DNA of 25,741 nt, from contig CALQKQ020000005.1 of assembly GCA_943331195.2 (NCBI GenBank), positions 1 to 25,741 on the forward strand, read 5' to 3'. The notes beneath the pieces were generated by a model that saw nothing but the letters and a program-made list of their open reading frames with translations, made no database searches and was not told the DNA's origin. The position numbers and the translations under genes are program-made. Shown here one piece after another: positions 7,781 to 14,422 of the stretch. The first letter of the stretch is position 1, and each line of letters opens with the position of its first letter. Source of the stretch: Akkermansia muciniphila. GTDB lineage: Bacteria; Verrucomicrobiota; Verrucomicrobiia; Verrucomicrobiales; V1-33.

Positions 7781-7909
7781 AGGGAGCGCAGGCCGCCACC
7801 ATTTGCGCCACCATTTGCCAGGTAATTTGCCGGGTATACGGGTGCCTGGGGGAAATTCAAGCCTCGCAGAAGGGCTGCTGCCACCAGCGCAGTGCGTTCA
7901 GTTGCCATT

Positions 7910-8005
7910 CGCGCATTTTGCCAGGTAATTTCCGCTAAGCGCTGACCGCGCGCCGTTCGCCAGCAAAGCACCGGGCGCGGCCGAGGAAGACGCGAAACCC
8001 CTCGC
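7910..8005 (+). repeat. 97-bp direct repeat, copy B
   Basis: Second copy of the element at 7684-7780. Differences are C to T in TCCGCTAAGC, two bases in CCGAGGAAGACG, and one C fewer in the run after CGCGAAA. The core TTTGCCAGGTAATTT recurs a third time at 7814-7828, between the two copies. Confidence 0.95.
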
Positions 8006-8071
8006 TGCCGCGGCGCAATCGCTTGTGATGCCGCCATCGGCCAGGTCATCGGCTCTGCCCAAAGCCCCAAA

Positions 8072-8203
8072 GGGGCACACCAAGGCAGCCCAAGGCCACG
8101 CCATGGGTTTGCAACGCCCTGGGTTTCTGCGCCCTTTGCAAGGTGCGACATCCAAGGAAGCCCAACACGCCATGGGTTTGCAACGCCCTGGGTTTCTGCG
8201 CCC
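8072..8203 (+). repeat. Tandem repeat, two copies, about 69-bp period
   Basis: The 38-bp core (from CACGCCATGGG to TTTCTGCGCCC) is identical at 8097-8134 and 8166-8203. Upstream of the core the copies remain similar (AAGGCAGCCCAA versus AAGGAAGCCCAA) with a 3-bp indel. Each core itself holds two GGGTTT...GCCC halves in succession, so it may fold. No protein is credible here. Confidence 0.93.
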
Positions 8204-8384
8204 CGTCGGGGCAGATCGGCAGCCCTTTCCGAGCATACCCAGCAAAAAACCAGCCTAGCCGATGGGAACCGAAAGTGGCGCTGGGGCGACCGGGGCTGAC
8301 GGCACCGCGTGATCAGGGGATCCTGGCCTAGTGCGCCGAGGGCCGACTTGCCTGCCGCCAACCAGCCGCCGCAGTGCGGTCTCT

Positions 8385-8650
8385 CCTGGAGCCGCCCGCC
8401 TCTGCCCGCCTCCGCGCCAGGGCGCGCCGACCCGTGCGCCCTCGACCCTTGCAAACCATCACCCGCCCCTGGGTCCGCACCCGCTTTCACCGGCGCGCCC
8501 GCAGGCCCCCCCCGCAGCAGCAACTCCCTCGCATCCGCGCCAAGGGCCAACCCAATGGCCTGGCCAACCCCTCAACGCGCCACCCATGGCGGCTCAAACA
8601 GCGCGACCCCGCCCCACCGGCAAGCCCGCAGGGCATTCCCTTCTGCCACC
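8385..8650 (-). pseudogene. Decayed fragment of a second DegT/FdtB-type aminotransferase gene
   Basis: Bases 8509-8578 match bases 5564-5633 of the intact aminotransferase at roughly 80% by eye. Read on the minus strand, the fragment gives WGGVALFEPPWVAR, a TGA stop, then GVGQAIGLALGADARELLLR, against LGGEVAQFEAEWAAWC and GVGEAIGVANGTDAIELLLR in the intact protein. Further on, AGADPGAGDGLQ aligns with AGADPVYVDLEA after a deletion of about 20 codons, and similarity fades near 8385. This corresponds to roughly residues 30-125 of a 377-residue enzyme; the lysine-bearing half is absent. It is bounded at its 5' side by the minisatellite. The outer limits are approximate. Partial duplication of the neighbouring gene or the relic of a separate paralogue would both fit. 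Confidence 0.75.
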
Positions 8651-8657
8651 CCCATTT

Positions 8658-8705
8658 GCCCACCTCTCTGCCCACCTCTCTGCCCACCTCTCTGCCCACC
8701 TCTCT
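8658..8705 (+). repeat. 12-bp minisatellite, four perfect copies
   Basis: Four identical units of GCCCACCTCTCT run without interruption and pass directly into the 11-bp array at 8706. On the minus strand this is purine-rich (AGAGAGGTGGGC), within the 3' untranslated region of the secreted protein gene. Confidence 0.95.
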
Positions 8706-8778
8706 GCCCGCCATCTGCCCGCCATCTGCCCGCCACCTGCCCGCCATCTGCCCGCCATCTGCCCGCCACCTGCCCGCC
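8706..8778 (+). repeat. 11-bp minisatellite with a 33-bp higher-order unit
   Basis: Six units of GCCCGCCATCT or GCCCGCCACCT follow in the order ATCT, ATCT, ACCT, ATCT, ATCT, ACCT, then a partial unit GCCCGCC. The order shows that a 33-bp block of three units was duplicated. The array ends exactly at the stop codon (8779-8781, minus strand) of the secreted protein gene. Confidence 0.95.
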
Positions 8779-11313
8779 TCACCGCGTCGCCTTCAAGCGG
8801 ACGAAGCGGCGCGTGCTGGCGGAGAGAATCGTCACCGCGACTTGCTCCGTGGTGGCATCGACGGGGCTGATGGCGATGGTCGCGCCGCCCTGGCCGTCCA
8901 CGGCTGGCGTCCAGGCCCCAGACAGATCCGCCGTGTGCTCGACGACCTGCACCACCCCAGCCGCCGCCAGTTTCCGCTGGTAGCGGTAGACCACGCTCTG
9001 ACCCTGGCCACCGGCAGCCGAAACCAGCTCGAGCGCTGGCAAATCCGCGCGCTCCGCAAGCAGCGGATTTCCCCCAAAGAGGAACTCCACCAAGTTGGGC
9101 ACCCCATCGCCGTCCGGGTCCGCCTTGTCCCCACTGACCGCGACGTCCGCAAGCTGCGCCGCGCTAAAAACCCCCGCCGACCAACTCCGGTAGCCATCCG
9201 CAGGAACCCAGTCGACCTGATCGACCCAACCCAAGTCCGCCCCGCCGCTGTCGGACCAATCCTTGTAATAGCGCCAACGCAGCTCATGCGGGCCCGCCGC
9301 GAGGCTGTAAGAACACCGAGACCAATCAACCTCGCCACTGATCCGTCCGCTTTGCAGCACGCCGTCGAGGTAAAACTCCAAAAAGTCATAGTCAGCCTCC
9401 GAGGACACCTTCCACCAAAAACTCAGCGCCCCTGGTCCCGTGACCGCCGTCTCCAACCAACTTTCCGCGTCATGGCCGATGCCCCCGCTGCGCGCGGCAT
9501 CGCTGCCATCGTGGGTGACAGCCGTTTGGCTAGTCCACGGCAGACTGCCGCCAACGCTCCAACTGAGGTTTTCGGCCTCGACATCCGAAGGACGGAACGG
9601 ACCATCCGCCGCCCGATTGACTTGGATCGTGCCCGTGAAAGGCCCCGGAAAACCAGGGCGATCGGATGAATAACTTGCCCCGATCTCATTCCTTAAATGG
9701 TCTCGCAAAGCGCTGACCTCCAAAAAGTAGGCGCCCGGTTGCTCTCTCATGCGCATCGGAAAAGAGAGACTATAGGTGCCACTTTGTGCGGTCCCCGCCG
9801 TGCGGTGCCTACTCGAAAAAAACTGCTCCGCCACCACGCTAGTGCCGCCCTCCATCCTCCGCGCCACGCGCACATAGCCCTCGCTAAACCCAGCAAGCGT
9901 ATCGGCGATGTCCAACACCACGTTGATCACCTGATCCGAGGTCGACACATCCACCACACTGGGGGAAACCTGGACACTCTCCAGCACAGGCGGGGCCAGG
10001 TCGACCAATCCCGTGTTTTCCACCGCAAGGGAGCGAACCGCACCCAGCGCAAACGAAGTCGGGTGGTCCTCTCCAATCGAAATGTCCTCATCTCCTGCGC
10101 TCGGCAGGAGTAGTTCATAGACTTCCAGAGAACCAGGTTTCAGGTAGCGCGGGATCTCGATGGGCACGGCATAGGTGCCGTCCGTCGCGCTGCCAGAGCT
10201 GCGCTGCGCCGACGTGAAAAACACTCCATAATCCCCATCGCCCCGCCGCATCCAAAGCTCCCCAAATGAAATCGGATCCACTGATGTAAGCCGAAAGGTA
10301 GCCGTGACCGTCGCCGCCGCCGCGCCAACGTCCACGGACGCTTCGGAAAACGCAAAACTGACATTGTACACCGGAGGTGCCGCCACTGCAGTCAACCTTA
10401 GCGACACATCGGCCCCAATGTCATTAGACGTGTCGGCAATCGATATCGCATAGCGCGTTCCCGCCACAGCTTGAAAATAGATGCGGCTTTGATACGACCC
10501 AAAAGCAAGGGCTCCCGAAACTGACCCCAAGCTCGTGAGCTCCGCGACCGAGGCCCCCGTCCAGAGGCTGGCGCGCGTCTCGTAATCGCCTCCCGTGACG
10601 ACGAGTCGATACCACCCCGCCTCAGGGGCTAGCCAAGACCACCAAGCCGAAGCAAAATAGCTCTCCGCGTCCTGCGCAGGAGGAAAAACTTCGCCACTTT
10701 GCAAGGTAGCCCCATCGTAACTCCCCGTGGCCACCACTCCCACCGTGAGGGCCGTGGCGTCGGCGAACCCATCATTGGCCGGCGGCGGCGGCGCCGCGCG
10801 GAGGCGCAAAGTGACCGGCCCCTGATGGTCAGCCCCCAAACCCACCGCCTGAATCGCATAGCTCGTGCCCGCGACCGCTTGGAAGCGAATCGTTCCATAC
10901 CAAGCTCGGCTAGCCAGGCGGCTTGCCGGCACTTCGTTGAGATTGGATAGGCTCGTTCCGGTGTAGACCGCATGGTAGATGACGATGGGATCGGGATCAT
11001 CTGCATTGATCTCCGCAGGCCGAAATCCCCCGACGGTTTCCACATCCACCGGCCCACTCGCTGCTGCCGTCCAACTCCACCAGATGGATGGCGATCCCAC
11101 AGTGCCAAGATCCGGCTCATTTGCTTCCAGCGTGGCTTGCACGTTGCTGCCCGTCGTTTCTACCGGAAAGGCCACCCCGAGGTCGATCCGATTCGCAAAA
11201 TGATCGTTGGGCGGCGGCGCCGCCACCGCGCAGCCGCAGCCGCACAGGCTGATCAGGCTGATCAGGCTCAGCAGCGCGGTTGCCTGGCTCAAAACGGGGT
11301 ACAAGAGGTTCAT
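8779..11313 (-). CDS. Large secreted multidomain beta-sandwich protein
   Basis: The 844-residue product starts with a hydrophobic signal sequence (residues 1-32) that contains a Cys cluster (Cys24, 26, 28), so cleavage by signal peptidase I or lipidation are both possible. Two related domains follow: residues 33-172 (PPPNDHFANRIDLG, IWWSWTA, IRFQAVAGTSYAI) and 175-310 (PPPANDGFADATAL, AWWSWLAP, IYFQAVAGTRYAI), which look like pre-peptidase C-terminal (PPC)-type beta-sandwiches. Residues 315-565 resemble Ig-like folds. Residues 575-702 form a lectin- or MAM-like domain (GALSFWWKVSSEADYDFLEF). A calcium-binding thrombospondin type 3-like motif (DKADPDGDGVPNLVEF, about 729-744) precedes a final beta domain. 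No catalytic motif is seen, so a surface or adhesive role is likeliest. The ATG at 11311-11313 sits behind a pyrimidine tract. The gene is divergent from the sulfatase cassette. Confidence 0.8.
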   Translation of the reverse strand: MNLLYPVLSQATALLSLISLISLCGCGCAVAAPPPNDHFANRIDLGVAFPVETTGSNVQATLEANEPDLGTVGSPSIWWSWTAAASGPVDVETVGGFRPAEINADDPDPIVIYHAVYTGTSLSNLNEVPASRLASRAWYGTIRFQAVAGTSYAIQAVGLGADHQGPVTLRLRAAPPPPANDGFADATALTVGVVATGSYDGATLQSGEVFPPAQDAESYFASAWWSWLAPEAGWYRLVVTGGDYETRASLWTGASVAELTSLGSVSGALAFGSYQSRIYFQAVAGTRYAISIADTSNDIGADVSLRLTAVAAPPVYNVSFAFSEASVDVGAAAATVTATFRLTSVDPISFGELWMRRGDGDYGVFFTSAQRSSGSATDGTYAVPIEIPRYLKPGSLEVYELLLPSAGDEDISIGEDHPTSFALGAVRSLAVENTGLVDLAPPVLESVQVSPSVVDVSTSDQVINVVLDIADTLAGFSEGYVRVARRMEGGTSVVAEQFFSSRHRTAGTAQSGTYSLSFPMRMREQPGAYFLEVSALRDHLRNEIGASYSSDRPGFPGPFTGTIQVNRAADGPFRPSDVEAENLSWSVGGSLPWTSQTAVTHDGSDAARSGGIGHDAESWLETAVTGPGALSFWWKVSSEADYDFLEFYLDGVLQSGRISGEVDWSRCSYSLAAGPHELRWRYYKDWSDSGGADLGWVDQVDWVPADGYRSWSAGVFSAAQLADVAVSGDKADPDGDGVPNLVEFLFGGNPLLAERADLPALELVSAAGGQGQSVVYRYQRKLAAAGVVQVVEHTADLSGAWTPAVDGQGGATIAISPVDATTEQVAVTILSASTRRFVRLKATR

Positions 11314-11527
11314 GGGAAGGGGGATCAGTGGAAAAAATGGGAATCAGTAAAGAAGGGCGGGCGCCGGGCGCCGTTTAATGTGGCAAAAAACCTCACGGGG
11401 GACTAAGTTAGCGGCGCAGCCCTCTCCGGCCACGCGCCCCAGGGCATCCTGTCCTTCCCCTTGCCCTGGGGTCAGGCTAGGCACGGACCGCGCCGCACCC
11501 ACCCGCCGCTCACCCTCCCTGTTCACC
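11314..11527. promoter_or_regulatory. Divergent intergenic region between secreted protein and sulfatase cassette
   Basis: This 214-bp gap must hold the start signals of both divergent units. Its middle (11370-11410) is locally A/T-richer than its surroundings (TTTAATGTGGCAAAAAAC) and is the likeliest promoter area. GGGCGCCGG-type inverted GC stretches near 11358-11372 could form a hairpin. No confident -35/-10 boxes or operator were identified. Confidence 0.3.
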
Positions 11528-12886
11528 ATGCTCCGCTCGCTTCTCGCCGCCCTCTTCCTGGCCCTGCTCGGGCCCACCGCCCGCGCCGCCTCCCCCAGTC
11601 CCCGCCCCAATATCATCCTCTGCATGACCGACGACCAGGGCTGGGGCGATGTCGGCTTTCACGGCCTCACCCACATCAAAACCCCCCACCTCGACGCCCT
11701 CGCCGCCGCCGGCCTGCGCCTAGACCGCTTCTACGCCCAGCAAAGCTGCTCCCCCACCCGCGCCAGCATCCTAACCGGCCGCCACCCCAATCGCATGGGC
11801 GTCTTCTGGCCCGGCATGCCCCTGCGCCGCACCGAACTCACCCTCGCCCAAGTCGCGCAGCAGCAGGGCTACCGCACCGGCCACTTCGGCAAATGGCACC
11901 TCAACGGCGTCGCCGGCCCCGGCCGCGTGATCCCCGAATCCGACCCCCTCTCGCCCCGCCACTGCGGTTTTGATGAATCCTTTTCCGTGAGCAACTATTT
12001 CGAAACCGACTGGACCTTCGGCCGCAATGGAATCCCTGAACCCAGCCAAGGCGACGGCTCCGAGGTCGTCATGGCCCAAGCCCTCGCCTTCATCAAAAAA
12101 CAAGCCGCCGAAAAGCAACCCTTCCTAGCCGCTATCTGGTTTGGCAGCCCCCACGCGCCTCACCGCCCCCTGCCTGCCGACCTCCAAGCTGCGGGCGGCT
12201 CTGCCTATTTCGGAGAACTCCTCGCCGTCGACCGCAGCATCGGCACCCTGCGCGCCCGACTCCGCGAGCTCGGCCTAGCCGAAAATACCCTGCTGTGGTT
12301 CAACAGCGATAACGGCGGCTGGATCGACCCCGCCCACCCCCAGGCCCACGGCGTCTCCGGCGGCCTGCGCGGCCGCAAAGGCGACATGTGGGAAGGCGGC
12401 CTGCGCGTGCCCTGCGCCATCGAATGGCCCGCCCGCATCCGCCAACCAGCCCTCAGCACCATGCCCACCGGTGTCGTCGATATCTTCCCCACCCTCCTCG
12501 CCGCCATGCAGGCCCCCGACCCCTCGCCGAGTCGCCCGCTCGACGGCATCAACCTCCTGCCCCTGTTCGACGGCCAGATGACCGTCCGCTCTCAAGCCCT
12601 TGGCTTCTGGCAGGCCAATGGCGGCCCACATCCCACCAGCGATTCCGGCCCCGCCGCCTGGACCGATAACCGCTATAAACTTGTAAAATTAGCAAAAAAC
12701 CGCTATCAATTATATGACCTTCCCGCCGACCCCGCCGAGCAAACCGACCTCGCGCCAAGCCATCCCGAAATCGCCGCTCCCCTCCAAGCGGACCTCGAGG
12801 TCTGGCAGCAATCCGTCCTGCGCAGCTTAGCGGGCCAGGACGCCCCAGCCCCCCGCCCCGCAGAGCGCCCCCTCCTCAAGGACTAA
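11528..12886 (+). CDS. Exported formylglycine-dependent sulfatase (arylsulfatase family S1)
   Basis: The 452-residue protein has a Sec signal peptide (MLRSLLAALFLALL, cleavage near ARA-AS around residue 20) and the sulfatase landmarks: metal-binding MTDDQGWGD (Asp35, Asp36), the Cys-type formylglycine motif CSPTR with Cys74, GHFGKWHL (Lys122, His124) and the late metal-site segment FNSDNGGW. It should hydrolyse sulfate esters outside the cytoplasm once Cys74 is matured by a formylglycine-generating enzyme, which is not in this window. The ATG at 11528 is chosen because the signal peptide begins there; the frame is open further upstream but that part is Arg/Pro-rich. It heads a four-gene + cassette. 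The substrate cannot be told from sequence; sulfated polysaccharide is likely from context. Confidence 0.92.
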   Translation: MLRSLLAALFLALLGPTARAASPSPRPNIILCMTDDQGWGDVGFHGLTHIKTPHLDALAAAGLRLDRFYAQQSCSPTRASILTGRHPNRMGVFWPGMPLRRTELTLAQVAQQQGYRTGHFGKWHLNGVAGPGRVIPESDPLSPRHCGFDESFSVSNYFETDWTFGRNGIPEPSQGDGSEVVMAQALAFIKKQAAEKQPFLAAIWFGSPHAPHRPLPADLQAAGGSAYFGELLAVDRSIGTLRARLRELGLAENTLLWFNSDNGGWIDPAHPQAHGVSGGLRGRKGDMWEGGLRVPCAIEWPARIRQPALSTMPTGVVDIFPTLLAAMQAPDPSPSRPLDGINLLPLFDGQMTVRSQALGFWQANGGPHPTSDSGPAAWTDNRYKLVKLAKNRYQLYDLPADPAEQTDLAPSHPEIAAPLQADLEVWQQSVLRSLAGQDAPAPRPAERPLLKD

Positions 12887-12996
12887 AAACTCGAGGACAT
12901 CCAAAACGCACCCCCTCCCGCGACCTCGACCACTTCGCCGACACCCCCTGGAATGAGGCTGGCCAATGGTCGGAAACTCCGCCATGCTGCACGCCT

Positions 12997-14367
12997 ATGA
13001 AATGTTGCGGCCTCCTCCTCCCGCTGGCTTTAGCCTTAGCTCCCCGTCTCCTGCTCGCGGGGGATCTCGCTGCGCCCGCGCCATTGCCGCTCGCCGATTC
13101 GCCCGCCCTCGCCGGAGCAGCCGCCTGGCCCGAGTGGCGCGGCCCAGGGGCCCAGGGGCACAGCGCCAGCACTCACCTCGCGCTGCAGTGGAGCGAGACC
13201 GGGCCGCTCACTTGGCGCTGCCCCCTCCCCGGCCGCGGTTGGTCCTCGCCAGTCCTCGCAAGCGGCTTGGCCTGGATGACCACCGCCATGGAAACCCCCG
13301 CCAGCCCCGAGGAGTCCGCCCGGCGCCTCCAAGGCAACACCGGAGACCAGCCCCTCAATCTTTTAGCCAAAGTCGAACTCCGCGCCCTCGGCGTCGACAT
13401 CGCCACCGGAAAACTCCTCCACAACGTCCTCCTCCTCGAAAAGCGCGAACCCCAATGGGTCCATCAACTCAATAGCTACGCCTCCCCCAGCCCCGTCTAC
13501 GCCGACGGCCGCCTCTATTGCCACTTCGGCACCTTGGGAACCGCCTGCCTCGACACCGCAAACCAAAAAGTAGTCTGGACCAACCAGTCCCCCGAACTGG
13601 AAATCATGCACGAAAACGGCCCCGGCTCCTCCCCCGTGGTGGTCGATGACCGGGTCATTTTTCACTTGGACGGCAGCGACCGCCAATCCGTCGCCGCCCT
13701 CGACGCCGCCACCGGCAAGATCCTCTGGCAGACCCCGCGCAGCGGCCCCATGCACGACAATCCCCAATACAAAAAAAGCTATGGCACCCCCCTGCTGATC
13801 ACCGCCCAAGGCCGCCGCCAACTCATTTCCACCGGCTCCGACTGGCTCTATAGCTACGATCCTAGCAACGGCACAGAACTCTGGAAGCTGTCCTACGGCG
13901 ACCTCGGCTTCAGCATCACCCCCCGGCCCGTCTTCGGCGAGGGCTGGCTCTACCTCGCCACCGGCTATGGCAAAAGCCGCGTCCTCGCCGTCAATCTCGA
14001 AGCCAAACCAGAGATCGCCTGGAACGTCGACAAGGGTGCCCCCACCATGTCCTCGCCTCTGTTAGCAGGCGGCCTGCTCTATTTTGTCAATGACGGCGGC
14101 ATGCTCAGCTGCGTCGACGCCCGCACCGGCGAGGAAGTGTACCGCGAACGCCTCGGCGAGCCCTGCTCCGCCAGCCCCCTAGCCGCCCCCGGCCGCATCT
14201 ACATCCCCGGCCGCGAGGGCCGCACCTTCGTCATCAAGTCCGGCCGCCACTTCGAACTCCTCGCCACCAACCACCTCGACGGCCAACAATTCGCTAGCTT
14301 CGCCGTCGCCGGCGACTCCCTCTTCATCCGCACCGATCAGGCCCTCTACCGCCTGCCCCCTCAATGA
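12997..14367 (+). CDS. Exported PQQ-type beta-propeller protein
   Basis: The 456-residue product has a Sec signal peptide (MKCCGLLLPLALALAPRLLLA, residues 1-21) and then the WPEWRGPGAQG motif that opens many planctomycete/verrucomicrobial propellers. Repeated blades follow, with recurring SSPV and ALDAATGKILWQT-type strands (for example GPGSSPVVVDDRVIF, LYSYDPSNGTELWKL, LYLATGYGKSRVLAV and LSCVDARTGEEVYRE), roughly seven in all. This is the WD-like PQQ fold also used by BamB. No PQQ-binding catalytic residues were seen, so it is probably a binding or scaffolding propeller and not a quinoprotein dehydrogenase. The ATG at 12997 is chosen for the signal peptide; no ribosome site is visible. It lies 110 bp after the sulfatase and is followed closely by the cytochrome gene. 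Function is unknown. Confidence 0.85.
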   Translation: MKCCGLLLPLALALAPRLLLAGDLAAPAPLPLADSPALAGAAAWPEWRGPGAQGHSASTHLALQWSETGPLTWRCPLPGRGWSSPVLASGLAWMTTAMETPASPEESARRLQGNTGDQPLNLLAKVELRALGVDIATGKLLHNVLLLEKREPQWVHQLNSYASPSPVYADGRLYCHFGTLGTACLDTANQKVVWTNQSPELEIMHENGPGSSPVVVDDRVIFHLDGSDRQSVAALDAATGKILWQTPRSGPMHDNPQYKKSYGTPLLITAQGRRQLISTGSDWLYSYDPSNGTELWKLSYGDLGFSITPRPVFGEGWLYLATGYGKSRVLAVNLEAKPEIAWNVDKGAPTMSSPLLAGGLLYFVNDGGMLSCVDARTGEEVYRERLGEPCSASPLAAPGRIYIPGREGRTFVIKSGRHFELLATNHLDGQQFASFAVAGDSLFIRTDQALYRLPPQ

Positions 14368-14422
14368 TCCGCTGCCCCCAGTGAACGCCCCCCCAATGGA
14401 AAACCCCGCCCCCACTGGCGTA

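Larger units (their letters stand above)
7650..8778. other. 1.1-kb repeat-rich stretch without an intact gene
   Basis: No frame in this stretch shows a credible protein. It contains, in order: a 97-bp direct repeat (7684-7780 and 7910-8005) with a short third copy of its core near 7813-7828 (ATTTGCCAGGTAATTT), a 69-bp-period tandem repeat (8072-8203), a decayed DegT aminotransferase fragment (about 8385-8650) and a 12-bp/11-bp minisatellite (8658-8778). The long open frames across it on both strands are caused by GC richness and repeat periodicity. It lies between two convergent genes, so both transcripts end here. Confidence 0.75.

Noticed and set aside
6402..7814. A 470-codon minus-strand frame rich in Gly and Glu
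   Set aside because: It is the antisense of the GT-C-like gene, made open by C-ending codons; composition is that of a shadow frame.
7621..8550. A 309-codon open frame on the minus strand across the intergenic repeats
   Set aside because: It overlaps the end of the membrane protein gene, is rich in Arg, Gly and Ala, and its internal repeats mirror the DNA repeats. No domain is visible.
8658..8778. Possible CRISPR array
   Set aside because: Units are 11-12 bp and contiguous with no spacers, so this is a minisatellite.
8309..8983. A + strand open frame through the minisatellite into the secreted gene
   Set aside because: It is antisense to the secreted protein gene at its end and Pro/Ala/Arg-rich without domains.
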